From Alphaproteobacteria bacterium (GTDB taxonomy: Bacteria > Pseudomonadota > Alphaproteobacteria > Rhodobacterales > Rhodobacteraceae): a DNA stretch of 64,000 nucleotides. Position 1 is the first letter of the stretch, and each line of letters begins with the position of its first letter. A model generated the notes under the pieces. It worked only from the letters and a program-made list of their open reading frames with translations, made no database searches and was not told the origin of the DNA. The stretch lies in the NCBI GenBank assembly GCA_009908505.1, contig JAAAPD010000003.1, positions 145,282-209,281 of the forward strand, read 5' to 3'. Shown here piece by piece: positions 27,616 through 36,761 of the stretch. A program made the translations under genes and the position numbers.

Positions 27616-28980
27616 ATGGCCAAGGATCTGACGTTTATCTGCACCGCCTGCAACGCCGCCCATTCCAAATGGTCGGGCCAATGCGATGCCTGCGGGGCGT
27701 GGAACAGGATCGAAGAGGCCAAGCCGCTGTCCTCGGGGCCGAAGTCCAAGGGGCTGGGCGCGAAACGGGGCCGCGCACTGGACCTGACCGATCTGGCCAC
27801 CGAGCAACCCGAACCGCCCCGCACCCTGGCCGGTGTCGACGAACTGGACCGGGTCCTGGGCGGCGGGCTGGTCAAGGCCAGCGCCCTGCTGGTGGGCGGC
27901 GATCCGGGCATCGGTAAATCCACGCTGTTGTTGCAGGCCGCCGCGCGGTTCGCGCGCAACGGGCTGAAGGTGCTGTATGTCTCGGGCGAGGAATCGGCCG
28001 CGCAGGTGCAGATGCGCGCGCGGCGGCTGGAACTGACCGAAAGCCCGGTGCGCCTGGCCAGCGAAACCAACCTGCGCGACATCCTGACCACGCTGGAGGA
28101 ACAGACCCCCGACCTTGTCATCATCGATTCCATCCAGACCATGTGGCTGGACACTGTCGAGGCCGCACCCGGGTCGGTCAGCCAGGTGCGGTCGGCCGCG
28201 CATGAGCTGACGACCTTCGCCAAGCGGCGCGGCATCGCCGTGGTCATGGTCGGCCATGTCACCAAGGAAGGCCAGATCGCCGGCCCCCGCGTAGTCGAGC
28301 ACATGGTCGACACGGTTCTCTATTTCGAGGGCGAGCGCGGCCATCAGTTCCGGATCCTGCGCGCGGTCAAGAACCGCTTCGGCCCCGCCGACGAGATCGG
28401 CGTGTTCGAGATGACTGGCCGCGGCCTCGTTGAGGTCAAGAACCCTTCGGCGCTGTTTTTGTCCGAACGGGGCGAGCCGGCGCCGGGTTCGGTGGTTTTC
28501 GCCGGGATCGAGGGGTCGCGCCCGATGCTGTGCGAGTTCCAGGCGCTGGTCGCCCCCTCGCCCCATTCCCAACCCCGCCGCACCGTCGTGGGCTGGGATG
28601 GCGGGCGGCTGGCAATGATCTTGGCGGTGCTCGAATCCCGCGCGGGCATCCCCTTTACCGGGCTCGATGTCTACCTGAACGTGGCCGGTGGCCTGCGGGT
28701 GGGCGAACCGGCCGCCGATCTGGCCGTCGCCGCGGCGCTGATCTCGGCGCGCGAGGACGCGGCTCTGCCCAAGGATTGCGTCGTCTTCGGGGAAATCTCG
28801 CTCTCGGGGGCGCTACGCCCGGTGGGCCAGGCCGAAAATCGGTTGAAAGAAGCCGCAAAACTTGGTTTTAGAACGGCGGTAACCCCGGTGCGGGCAAAAC
28901 GCGTGGGGTCCGGCGGCGTCGAGTTGCGCGAAATGCGGGACCTGCCGGAATTCGTCGAAGGGGTCTTCGGGGCACGATAG
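27616..28980 (+). CDS. radA: DNA repair protein RadA (Sms)
   Basis: A 454-residue RecA-like branch-migration protein for recombinational repair. An N-terminal zinc finger (FICTACNAAHSKWSGQCDACG), Walker A GGDPGIGKST near residue 99, the RadA-specific KNRFG motif and a C-terminal Lon-protease-like domain (LDVYLNVAGGLRVGEPAADLAVAAALISA) are all visible. Start at ATG 27616; the track adds 12 codons upstream. Confidence 0.97.
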   Translation: MAKDLTFICTACNAAHSKWSGQCDACGAWNRIEEAKPLSSGPKSKGLGAKRGRALDLTDLATEQPEPPRTLAGVDELDRVLGGGLVKASALLVGGDPGIGKSTLLLQAAARFARNGLKVLYVSGEESAAQVQMRARRLELTESPVRLASETNLRDILTTLEEQTPDLVIIDSIQTMWLDTVEAAPGSVSQVRSAAHELTTFAKRRGIAVVMVGHVTKEGQIAGPRVVEHMVDTVLYFEGERGHQFRILRAVKNRFGPADEIGVFEMTGRGLVEVKNPSALFLSERGEPAPGSVVFAGIEGSRPMLCEFQALVAPSPHSQPRRTVVGWDGGRLAMILAVLESRAGIPFTGLDVYLNVAGGLRVGEPAADLAVAAALISAREDAALPKDCVVFGEISLSGALRPVGQAENRLKEAAKLGFRTAVTPVRAKRVGSGGVELREMRDLPEFVEGVFGAR

Positions 28981-29015
28981 GCCCCAAAGCCCACCAAAAC
29001 AGGAAGGGCCGGCAC

Positions 29016-29570
29016 ATGGGCGAATTCACCCTTATTGATGGCATCGTCGCCGTCGTCATCGTCTTGTCGTCCCTGCTGGCCTACAGTCGCGGCTTCGTGC
29101 GCGAGGCATTGGCCATCGCGGGCTGGATCGTGGCCGCCGTGCTGGCCTTCATCTTCGCCGATCAGGTGCAGCCGCTGGTGCGCCAAATCCCTGTGCTGGG
29201 TGAATTTATCGGCGACAGTTGCGAATTGTCGATTATCGCCGCCTTCGCCGCGGTCTTCGCGGTGGTGCTGGTGATCGTCTCGATCTTCACGCCGCTGTTT
29301 TCCTCGCTGGTGCAGCGATCGGTCCTCGGTGGGCTGGACCAGGGGGTCGGGTTCCTTTTCGGGGCGCTGCGGGGGATCCTTCTGGTTGCGGTGGCCTTCT
29401 TCGTCTACGACACGATCCTGGAAAGCCAGAATGTCGAGATGGTCGAGGACAGCCGCGCCAAGGCGGTTTTCGGCAACTTCACCGACCGCCTGCAATCAGA
29501 AGACCCCGAACAGGCCCTGGGCTGGATCACCACGCAGTACGAACAGCTTGTCGGGGGATGCGCGCCGTAG
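29016..29570 (+). CDS. cvpA: CvpA-family membrane protein
   Basis: A 184-residue inner-membrane protein with four helices and the family signature GFVREALAIAGWIVA near residue 27, then GLDQGVGFLFGALRGILLVAV. CvpA is known for its role in colicin V production and envelope stress tolerance; its exact activity is not known. It directly precedes purF, the same arrangement as cvpA-purF in E. coli. Confidence 0.9.
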   Translation: MGEFTLIDGIVAVVIVLSSLLAYSRGFVREALAIAGWIVAAVLAFIFADQVQPLVRQIPVLGEFIGDSCELSIIAAFAAVFAVVLVIVSIFTPLFSSLVQRSVLGGLDQGVGFLFGALRGILLVAVAFFVYDTILESQNVEMVEDSRAKAVFGNFTDRLQSEDPEQALGWITTQYEQLVGGCAP

Positions 29571-29669
29571 CGACCGCGCATCGATTCTTGTGATAGTTTC
29601 GTGACAGAGCGGCCGCATGCCACTATGACGGGGCCAAGGTTCAATCCGTGAGATTCGGAGGGTCCATAC

Positions 29670-31139
29670 GTGACCAAGGTGCTGCCGCCCGCCCACCCAT
29701 TCGACGATGACAAACTGAAAGAAGAGTGCGGGGTGTTCGGCACCGTCGGCGTATCCGACGCCGCCTCGATCGTGGCCCTGGGCCTTCATGCCCTGCAACA
29801 TCGCGGGCAAGAAGCCGGGGGCATCGTCACCCATGATCCCGAACACGGGTTCAATTCCGCCCGGCGCTTCGGACTGGTGCGTGACAACTTCACCTCGGAA
29901 AAGCTGCTCAACACCCTGCCCGGCCCGATCGGGATCGGCCATGTGCGCTATTCCACCGCCGGGTCAAAGGGCGGCACCCAGATCCGCGACGTGCAGCCTT
30001 TCTTCGGGGAATTCGCCATGGGCGGCGCGGCCATCGCCCATAACGGCAACATCACCAACGCCCTGCAATTGCGCAAGGAACTGATCGAGCGCGGATCGAT
30101 CTTTCAAAGCTCCAGCGACAGCGAATGCATCATCCACCTGATGGCGCGGTCCATGGGCCGCACCATTCCCGACCGCATGGAAGAGGCGCTGCGCAAGGTC
30201 GAAGGCGCCTTTTCCGTGGTCGCCATGACCCGCACCAAGCTGATCGGCTGCCGCGATCCGCTCGGCGTGCGCCCCCTGGTTCTGGGCAAGCTGGGCGAAG
30301 GCTGGGTCCTGGCCAGCGAAACCTGCGCGCTGGACATCATCGGTGCCGAGTTCCTGCGCGAGATCGAGCCGGGCGAGATGGTCGTCATCTCGGCCGAGCA
30401 TGGCATCCAGAGCCATTATCCCTTCCGCCCCGCCAAGTCGCGCTTTTGCATCTTCGAGCACGTCTATTTCAGCCGCCCCGACAGCATCCTTGGCGGCCAG
30501 TCCGTCTATTCGACGCGCGAGAACATCGGCCGCGAACTGGCCAAGGAAAGCCCGGTCGAGGCCGACCTGGTCTGCCCCGTCCCCGACAGCGGCACGCCGG
30601 CGGCCATCGGCTATGCCCTGCAAAGCGGCATTCCCTACGCAATGGGGATCATCCGCAACCAGTATATGGGCCGCACCTTCATCGAGCCGACCGAGCAGAT
30701 CCGCAACATGGGCGTTCGCCTGAAACTGAACGTCAACCGCGCGCTGATCCGGGGCAAGCGGGTGATCCTGGTCGATGACAGCGTCGTGCGCGGCACCACC
30801 AGCCGCAAGATCAAGGACATGATCCTCGATGCCGGCGCCGCCGAGGTGCACTTCCGCATCGCCAGCCCGCCCACGGCCTGGCCCTGCTTCTACGGCGTGG
30901 ACACGCCGCAGCGCGAAAAGCTGCTGGCCGCGACAATGTCCGAGGACGAGATGCGCGAGCACCTGGGCGTCAACAGCCTGAGATTCATCTCGCTCGACGG
31001 GCTGTATCGCGCCGTCGGCGAGGCACAGGGCCGCGACGCCTCGAGCCCGCAATATTGCGATGCCTGCTTTTCGGGCGAATATCCGGTGGAACCGTCTGAT
31101 ATGCTGGATCAGGGCTTTCGGATGAAGGCTGCTGAATAG
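29670..31139 (+). CDS. purF: Amidophosphoribosyltransferase
   Basis: A 489-residue enzyme for the first step of purine synthesis. It is of the Bacillus type: an N-terminal propeptide (MTKVLPPAHPFDDDKLKEE) must be removed to expose the catalytic Cys of CGVFGTVG. The Cys residues that bind a 4Fe-4S cluster in the Bacillus enzyme are all present (SRFCIFEHVYFSR, WPCFYGVDTP, QYCDACFSGEYP). PRPP-binding motif VILVDDSVVRGTT. The start is GTG at 29670 with a strong GGAGGG site. Confidence 0.97.
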   Translation: MTKVLPPAHPFDDDKLKEECGVFGTVGVSDAASIVALGLHALQHRGQEAGGIVTHDPEHGFNSARRFGLVRDNFTSEKLLNTLPGPIGIGHVRYSTAGSKGGTQIRDVQPFFGEFAMGGAAIAHNGNITNALQLRKELIERGSIFQSSSDSECIIHLMARSMGRTIPDRMEEALRKVEGAFSVVAMTRTKLIGCRDPLGVRPLVLGKLGEGWVLASETCALDIIGAEFLREIEPGEMVVISAEHGIQSHYPFRPAKSRFCIFEHVYFSRPDSILGGQSVYSTRENIGRELAKESPVEADLVCPVPDSGTPAAIGYALQSGIPYAMGIIRNQYMGRTFIEPTEQIRNMGVRLKLNVNRALIRGKRVILVDDSVVRGTTSRKIKDMILDAGAAEVHFRIASPPTAWPCFYGVDTPQREKLLAATMSEDEMREHLGVNSLRFISLDGLYRAVGEAQGRDASSPQYCDACFSGEYPVEPSDMLDQGFRMKAAE

Positions 31140-31218
31140 GCGATCGGCCGGTTTCCGCTGCATCGCGGCATTCCCCACCAACCCCCCTTTTCAACGCCCG
31201 CTCGCAGGCCTATGTGCC

Positions 31219-31234
31219 GTCCGTTCGCACGGAC
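31219..31234 (+). other. Stem-loop between purF and the 84-residue gene
   Basis: GTCCGT and ACGGAC form a perfect 6-bp stem with loop TCGC; flanking bases (TGTGCC and GGTGCACA) extend it with a bulge. It lies 26 bases before the next start codon, in the probable leader. Function unknown; a purF 3'-end structure or leader element are both possible. Confidence 0.35.
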
Positions 31235-31260
31235 AGGTGCACACGGAAAAGGCTTTCCAA

Positions 31261-31515
31261 ATGACCCAAACGACCAACGAGGTCACCGCCCAGGCGGCGA
31301 CCGAACCCGACGCGCTGCCGCTGCATGGCACACGGCTGATCGGCACGATGACGGGCAATGACCCGGCCCGCGCCCTGCTGCGCGACAGCAATGGCAAAAT
31401 CCTCTCGGTCGCCGCCGGGCAGGAGACGCGCGCGGGCAAGGTTCATGCCATCCACGCGGATCACATCATCCTGCACCGCCGGGACCGGTTGCATCGGCTG
31501 GCGCTTGCCGGCTGA
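31261..31515 (+). CDS. Small protein resembling a GspC/PilP-type HR domain
   Basis: An 84-residue protein. The N-terminal third is polar; the rest (LPLHGTRLIGTMTGNDPARALLRDSNGKILSVAAGQETRAGKVHAIHADHIILHRRDRLHRLAL) has the pattern of the small beta domain in PilP and GspC, in which a GxGxxxxA-type strand is followed by G-K/R-x-x-x-V-x-x-G-x-x and V-x-x-I-x-x-x-x-I-x-L. There is no signal peptide. Start chosen at ATG 31261 behind AAAAGG. The assignment rests on pattern only. Confidence 0.6.
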   Translation: MTQTTNEVTAQAATEPDALPLHGTRLIGTMTGNDPARALLRDSNGKILSVAAGQETRAGKVHAIHADHIILHRRDRLHRLALAG

Positions 31516-31564
31516 GACACCGCGCGGGATTGCCAAGGCCGTGCCGCTGTCATAACAGCGGCTC

Positions 31565-32206
31565 ATGACCAAGATCGCCCTCATCACCGGCGCCAGCCGC
31601 GGCCTTGGCGCCGCCCTGGCCGAAGCCCTGTCCCCCGTGCACCATGTCGTCGCCGTGGCCCGCACCACCGGCGCGCTGGAAGAGCTGGACGACCGCATAA
31701 AGGCCAAGGGCGGCGATGCCACGCTGGCGCCGATGGACATCACTACCGATCCGGCCATGCAGCAGCTGTGCCGGTCGATCCATGACCGCTGGGGCAAGGT
31801 CGAACTTTGGGTTCACGCGGCGGTTCATGCCGCGCCGCTATCGCCCGCTGCGGCCACGGGCGCCAAGGATTTCGACAAGTCGATAGAGGTCAACGTGACC
31901 GCCACGCAGCGCCTGATCGGCTATGTCGCGCCGCTTCTGGGCACCGACGGCCGCGCCGTGTTCTTCGACGATCCGCGGGGGGGCGAAACCTATTTCGGCT
32001 CCTACGGGGCGTCGAAGGCCGCGCAGATCGCCTTGGCCCGGTCTTGGCAACGCGAAAGCGAACGCACCGGTCCGCAGGTTCGCATCCTGACGCCCAAGGC
32101 GATGCCGACAGGCACGCGGGCCCGGTTCTACCCCGGCGAAGATCGCAGCGGACTGGCCAGCCCCGCCGACGAGGCCGCCCGGCTGTTGCCCGAAATCATC
32201 GGCTGA
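31565..32206 (+). CDS. Short-chain dehydrogenase/reductase family protein with altered active site
   Basis: A 213-residue Rossmann protein. The nucleotide motif TGASRGLG (residues 8-15) and an Arg after strand 2 (VAVARTT) suggest NADP(H). The YxxxK pair is present (GSYGASKAAQ), but the catalytic Ser that lies 13 residues before the Tyr in classical SDRs is replaced (the segment reads VFFDDPRGGETYFGSY), and NNAG reads HAAV. It may be a reductase with unusual chemistry or a binding protein. Substrate unknown. Confidence 0.85.
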   Translation: MTKIALITGASRGLGAALAEALSPVHHVVAVARTTGALEELDDRIKAKGGDATLAPMDITTDPAMQQLCRSIHDRWGKVELWVHAAVHAAPLSPAAATGAKDFDKSIEVNVTATQRLIGYVAPLLGTDGRAVFFDDPRGGETYFGSYGASKAAQIALARSWQRESERTGPQVRILTPKAMPTGTRARFYPGEDRSGLASPADEAARLLPEIIG

Positions 32207-32273
32207 CCCCTTCCGCCACAGGTCCTTGCCGCCCACGCCGCCCTGAATTACTAGGGCTGTAAAGGGGGCGGAT

Positions 32274-33062
32274 ATGCGCATTCTCATCACCAATGACGAC
32301 GGGATCAACGCGCCGGGCCTGGCGGTTCTGCACGACATTGCGACCCGGATCGCGGGGCCCGAGGGCGAGGTCTGGACCGTGGCCCCCGCCTTCGAGCAAT
32401 CCGGCGTCGGGCATTGCATTTCCTACACGCACCCCACCATGATCGCCGAGCTGGGCGAACGCCGCTTCGCCGCCGAGGGCTCGCCCGCCGATTGCGTCTT
32501 GGCGGGGATACACGACGTGATGGTCGATGCGCGGCCCGATCTTGTCCTTTCCGGCGTCAACCGCGGCAACAATGCCGCCGAGAACACGCTCTATTCCGGC
32601 ACGGTGGGCGGCGCGATGGAAGCGGCCCTGCAAGGCCTGCCCGCCATCGCCCTGTCACAGTTCTACGGCCCCGCCAATGCCAGCCTGCCCAACCCGTTCG
32701 AGGCGACCGCCGGTCACGGCGTGGCCACGATCCGCGCCCTACTTGACCGCGCCCATTGGGACAACGGCGTCGATTACCGCCTGTTCTACAACGTGAACTT
32801 TCCCCCAGTCCCGGCCGCCGAGGTCAAGGGGATGCGCGCCACGACGCAAGGCTATCGCGCCAACACGTCCTTTTCCGTGGAACCGACCCATTCGCCCTCG
32901 GGCCGGCGGTTTCTTTGGATCAAGGGCGGCGCCCAGCACGAGCCAACCGCGCCGGGTAGCGATGCGGCGGCCAATCTGGACGGCTATATCTCGGTCACAC
33001 CCATGCGCGCGGACCTGACCGCCCATGACCATATCGCCGCCCTGAAGGAGGCGCTGGAGTGA
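32274..33062 (+). CDS. surE: 5'/3'-nucleotidase SurE
   Basis: A 262-residue metal-dependent phosphatase acting on nucleoside monophosphates, linked to stationary-phase survival. The N-terminal [13 protein letters not shown] has the metal-binding Asp pair, with [13 protein letters not shown] and [28 protein letters not shown] following, as in the family. It overlaps pcm by four bases (GTGA). Confidence 0.97.
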   Translation: MRILITNDDGINAPGLAVLHDIATRIAGPEGEVWTVAPAFEQSGVGHCISYTHPTMIAELGERRFAAEGSPADCVLAGIHDVMVDARPDLVLSGVNRGNNAAENTLYSGTVGGAMEAALQGLPAIALSQFYGPANASLPNPFEATAGHGVATIRALLDRAHWDNGVDYRLFYNVNFPPVPAAEVKGMRATTQGYRANTSFSVEPTHSPSGRRFLWIKGGAQHEPTAPGSDAAANLDGYISVTPMRADLTAHDHIAALKEALE

Positions 33063-33694
33063 CCCCCGAAGAGCAGATGCAGTTCGTCTACGCGCTGCGC
33101 TCCAAGGGGGTGACGGATGCCCGCACGCTGGTCGCGATGGAACGCACCGACCGGGCGCGGTTCGTCAAGGGCCATTTCGCCGACCGCGCCTACGAGGACA
33201 TGCCCCTGCCCATCGCCTGCGGCCAGACCATCAGCCAGCCGTCCGTCGTCGGGCTGATGACCCAGGCGCTAAACGTGCAGCCCCGCGACAAGGTTCTGGA
33301 AGTCGGCACCGGGTCCGGCTACCAGGCTGTGATCCTGAGCCACCTGGCGCGGCGCGTCTACACGGTGGACCGGCACAAGCGGCTGGTCCAGGAGGCGCGC
33401 AAGCTCTTCGACGAGATGGACCTGACCAATATCACCGCCATCACCACCGATGGCAGCCACGGCCTGCCTGAACAGGCGCCTTTCGACCGCATCGTGGTGA
33501 CCGCTGCGGCCGAGGACCCGCCGGGGCCGCTGCTGGCGCAGCTCAAGCCCGGCGGCATCATGGTCCTTCCCGTGGGCCAGTCGGACGCGGTGCAGTCGCT
33601 GATCCGCGTGACACGCACCGAGGACGGGTTCGACTACCAGGAATTGCGCCCGGTGCGCTTCGTGCCGCTTGTTGAGGGCTTGGGCGCCGATTGA
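33059..33694 (+). CDS. pcm: Protein-L-isoaspartate O-methyltransferase
   Basis: A 211-residue SAM-dependent repair enzyme for damaged Asp/Asn residues. It has the family N-terminal region with [24 protein letters not shown], the SAM motif [15 protein letters not shown] and the [12 protein letters not shown] strand. The start is a GTG within the surE stop. surE-pcm-nlpD is a widely conserved order. Confidence 0.96.
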   Translation: MTPEEQMQFVYALRSKGVTDARTLVAMERTDRARFVKGHFADRAYEDMPLPIACGQTISQPSVVGLMTQALNVQPRDKVLEVGTGSGYQAVILSHLARRVYTVDRHKRLVQEARKLFDEMDLTNITAITTDGSHGLPEQAPFDRIVVTAAAEDPPGPLLAQLKPGGIMVLPVGQSDAVQSLIRVTRTEDGFDYQELRPVRFVPLVEGLGAD

Positions 33695-33762
33695 TTTTCC
33701 CCTATAGTCGCGCCAACAGGCGACGCTAGGATAAGATCGCCCCAGTCCCGAGGATCGAGCCG

Positions 33763-34944
33763 ATGTCAAACCGAACCCTGTCCCGTCCCGTGCGCTGTCT
33801 ACTTGCCGGCACCGCGCTGGTGGCTCTTGCTGCCTGCGACTCCGACGGCAACCTGGCCGATTTCGACCTGCGAGACCTTGGCGGTGGCTTCGATACCTCC
33901 GAGGCGGTGGCCAACCTGCCCAACCGCCCCCGGCCGGATGATCGCGGCGTGATTTCCTATCCTGGCTATCAGGTGGTGGTGGCACGGCAGGGCGAAACCG
34001 TACGCCAGATCGCGGGCCGGCTGGGCGTGAATGCCGAGCAATTGGCCAATTACAACGCTATCGACCCGGACACGCCCCTGCGGCGCGATGAAATCGTCGC
34101 CCTGCCTGGCCGTGTCGCCGAACCGTCCCCGGCGACCGGGGCCGTGGCGACCGGGCCGATCCAACCCCCCAGCCAGGTGGACGTGACGACGCTGGCCTCG
34201 GATGCGATCGACCGTGCGGGTGACCAGCGCAGCACGCCCGCGTCGCAGCCCGCGACGCCTTCGGACGCGCCCACGGGAGTCGAACCCTTGCGCCACCAGG
34301 TGCAACGCGGTGAAACCGTGTATTCCATCGCCCGGCTTTATGACGTGCCGGTGCGCGGCCTGGCCGAATGGAACGGGCTGGGCGCAGACCTGACGATCCG
34401 CGAGGGCCAGCAATTGCTGATCCCCGCAAGCGGAACATCGCGCCCAGCGCCCGCGGCGGTCACCAATCCGGGCGAAGGCACCCAGACGCCGACCCCGCCC
34501 AGCGCAGCCCAGCCGTTGCCGGCGGAAACGCCGGAGGTGGCGCCAGAGGCCCCCCCGGCCCCCGATATCGGTCAACAGAGCAGCGCCGCCACGGACGCGC
34601 CCCTGATCTACCCGATCTCGGGCAGCATTATTCGCGAATACAGCCCCGGCCGAAACGAGGGCATCGACATCGCCGCCGATGCCGGCACGCCCGTCAAGGC
34701 CGCCGCCGACGGAACCGTTGCCGCCATCACCGAGAATACGAACGGCGCCAAGATCGTCGTGCTGCGCCATACCGGCAACATCCTGACCGTCTACGTGAAC
34801 GTTCAGGACCTGACCGTGTCCAAGGATGACCGCGTGTCCCAGGGCCAGTCCATCGCCACGGTCGCCGCCGGATCGCCCAGCGCGCTGCATTTCGAGGTGC
34901 GTGACGGATTGGAAAGCGTTGATCCGGCCGACTACCTGCCGTGA
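33763..34944 (+). CDS. nlpD: NlpD-like lipoprotein: two LysM domains and a degenerate M23 domain
   Basis: A 393-residue outer-membrane lipoprotein. The signal ends in LAACDS (lipobox). Two LysM domains (about residues 66-112 and 180-225) bind peptidoglycan; a Pro/Ala/Thr-rich linker leads to a C-terminal M23 (LytM) domain from about 281. Its zinc ligands are largely missing: the first His of HxxxD is Asn298, the first His of HxH is Ala374 and the YxH position reads VYVN; Asp302 and His376 remain. This matches NlpD, which activates amidases instead of cutting peptidoglycan. It follows surE-pcm as in gammaproteobacteria. Confidence 0.9.
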   Translation: MSNRTLSRPVRCLLAGTALVALAACDSDGNLADFDLRDLGGGFDTSEAVANLPNRPRPDDRGVISYPGYQVVVARQGETVRQIAGRLGVNAEQLANYNAIDPDTPLRRDEIVALPGRVAEPSPATGAVATGPIQPPSQVDVTTLASDAIDRAGDQRSTPASQPATPSDAPTGVEPLRHQVQRGETVYSIARLYDVPVRGLAEWNGLGADLTIREGQQLLIPASGTSRPAPAAVTNPGEGTQTPTPPSAAQPLPAETPEVAPEAPPAPDIGQQSSAATDAPLIYPISGSIIREYSPGRNEGIDIAADAGTPVKAAADGTVAAITENTNGAKIVVLRHTGNILTVYVNVQDLTVSKDDRVSQGQSIATVAAGSPSALHFEVRDGLESVDPADYLP

Positions 34945-34966
34945 TCGAAATCCCGGATTTTTGATC
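34943..34966. terminator. Stem-loop between convergent nlpD and the DUF815 gene
   Basis: GATC-g-AAATCC and GGATTT-tt-GATC pair as a hairpin with a minimal loop immediately after the nlpD stop; the T-run in the second arm could serve as part of a terminator. It lies between two convergent genes. Confidence 0.35.
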
Positions 34967-34992
34967 GCCCCAGCGAGTTTCCCGAAATTCGT

Positions 34993-35835
34993 CTAAAGCC
35001 GCACGCCCTGGCGTCCGGCCAGATCCGTGAAGAACTGCCAGGCGACGCGGCCCGATCGCGCGCCGCGCGTTGCCTGCCACTCAATCGCCTCGGCGCGCAG
35101 AGTCTCGGGGTCGATGGTCACGTCATAGGCCGCGCAATAGCCCTCGATCATCGCCAGGTACTCATCCTGGTCGCAGGGATGAAAGCCCAGCCAGAGGCCG
35201 AAGCGGTCGGACAGCGAAACCTTCTCCTCAACCGCCTCCGCCGGATTGATGGCGGTGGACCGTTCGTTCTCGATCATGTCACGGGGCATCAGGTGGCGCC
35301 GGTTCGAAGTCGCATAAAGCACCACGTTGTCCGGCCGCCCCTCGATCCCGCCGTCCAGCACCGCCTTGAGCGCCTTGTAATGCTGGTCGTCATGGGAAAA
35401 CGACAGGTCGTCGCAGAACAGGATGAAACGTTCCTCGCGTCCCCGCAGCAGGTCCAGGCAGCGGCCGATGCTGGGCAGGTCCTCGCGCTGGATCTCGACG
35501 ATCTTCAGGCTGGCATGGTCCTGCGCGACAGCCCCGTGCACCGCCTTGACGAGCGAGGATTTTCCCATCCCCCGCGCCCCCCAGAGCAGGGCGTTGTTGG
35601 CGGGCATGCCGCGGGCGAATTGCCCGGTGTTGCGCAGCAGCGTGTCGCGGGACCGGTCGATGCCCAACAGCAGGTCGATCTCGACCCGGTTCACCTTGTC
35701 CACCGGCATCAGGCGATCCGGGTCAGGCTGCCAGAGAAAGGCCGGCGCGGTTCTGAAATCCGGGGCCGGGATGGGCGCCGGAGCCATCCGCTCCAGCGCC
35801 CCCGCGATGCGAAGAAGGGCCTCCTCCCCGCTCAC
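34993..35835 (-). CDS. DUF815-family AAA+ ATPase
   Basis: A 280-residue P-loop protein. Walker A LLWGARGMGKSSLVKA near residue 84, Walker B FILFCDDLSFSHDD near 138 and sensor VVLYATSNRRHLMPRDM near 172 match the DUF815 family, whose function is unknown. The start overlaps the tatC stop by four bases, so it is translationally coupled to the tat operon, which suggests but does not prove a link to envelope or export functions. Confidence 0.9.
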   Translation of the reverse strand: MSGEEALLRIAGALERMAPAPIPAPDFRTAPAFLWQPDPDRLMPVDKVNRVEIDLLLGIDRSRDTLLRNTGQFARGMPANNALLWGARGMGKSSLVKAVHGAVAQDHASLKIVEIQREDLPSIGRCLDLLRGREERFILFCDDLSFSHDDQHYKALKAVLDGGIEGRPDNVVLYATSNRRHLMPRDMIENERSTAINPAEAVEEKVSLSDRFGLWLGFHPCDQDEYLAMIEGYCAAYDVTIDPETLRAEAIEWQATRGARSGRVAWQFFTDLAGRQGVRL

Positions 35836-36761
35836 TTCTTCGCCTCATCCTCGTCGTCGCCCAAAAGCTCGTCGGTGGCGGCGTCGAATTCCTCGTCGGC
35901 CTCATCGGCCTCGTTGGCCTCGTCCTCGTCGTCTTCGAACCACAGCCCCTCGGCGCGCAGGCGTTCCTCGCGCTTGCGCTCGACCCGGGCGACCAGGTGG
36001 ATCGAGATCTCGTAAAGGCCATAGACCACGACGAACAGGATCGCCTGGGTGATGACATCCGGCGGCGTCACCAGTGCGGCCAAGACCAGGATGCCGACAA
36101 CGGCATATTTGCGCACGGTACGCAGGCCCGGCGCGCTGACCAGGCCGGCCTTGCCCATCAGGGTCAGCAGAACCGGCAATTGGAAGCAAAGACCGAAGGC
36201 CACGATGAACTTGATCGTCAGGTTAAGATATTCTTGGGCCGACCCCTGGAAAACAACGGACAGGCCCTGTTCGACCTCTTCGCCGACGACGGCCTCGCCC
36301 TCGGCGCCGAATTGCTGGAAGCCCAGGAAGAAATCATAGGCCAACGGCGTCACAACGTAGAAGGCAAAGGACGCGCCCAGGAAGAACATGAAGGGCGAGG
36401 CGACCAGAAAGGGCAGGAAGGCGCCCTTTTCCGACTTGTAAAGGCCCGGCGCCACGAAGCGCCACATCTGGTGGGCGATGGCCGGGAAGGCCAGGATGAA
36501 GCCGCCCAGCAACGACACCTTGATCGCCACGAAGAAGCCCTCTTGCGGCGAGATGAAGATCAGGTCGCAATCCTGGCCGCGCTGGTCCAGCACCTGGCAC
36601 AGGGGATCGGTCAGGAAGTTGAAGATCGGCGTGGCCACGGTGAAACAGATCACCATCCCGATCAGGAAGGCGATGACCGATCGGATCAGCCGGGTCCGCA
36701 ATTCCGTCAGATGCTCGATCAGCGGGGCCGCGCTGTCCTCGATCTCGTCCTGGGTGCTCAT
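35832..36761 (-). CDS. tatC: Sec-independent protein translocase TatC
   Basis: A 309-residue inner-membrane core of the twin-arginine translocase, with six membrane helices. The N-terminal LIEHLTELRTRLIRS is the signal-peptide recognition site; FVAPGLYKSEK is the conserved P1 loop. The protein is longer than E. coli TatC (258) because of a periplasmic insertion (FGAEGEAVVGEEVEQG) and a strongly acidic C-terminal tail (FEDDEDEANEADEADEEFD). It overlaps tatB and the DUF815 gene by four bases each. Confidence 0.97.
   Translation of the reverse strand: MSTQDEIEDSAAPLIEHLTELRTRLIRSVIAFLIGMVICFTVATPIFNFLTDPLCQVLDQRGQDCDLIFISPQEGFFVAIKVSLLGGFILAFPAIAHQMWRFVAPGLYKSEKGAFLPFLVASPFMFFLGASFAFYVVTPLAYDFFLGFQQFGAEGEAVVGEEVEQGLSVVFQGSAQEYLNLTIKFIVAFGLCFQLPVLLTLMGKAGLVSAPGLRTVRKYAVVGILVLAALVTPPDVITQAILFVVVYGLYEISIHLVARVERKREERLRAEGLWFEDDEDEANEADEADEEFDAATDELLGDDEDEAKK

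Noticed and set aside
31140-31260. PurF-linked riboswitch.
   Set aside because: The hairpin lies downstream of purF and has no purine-riboswitch three-way junction.
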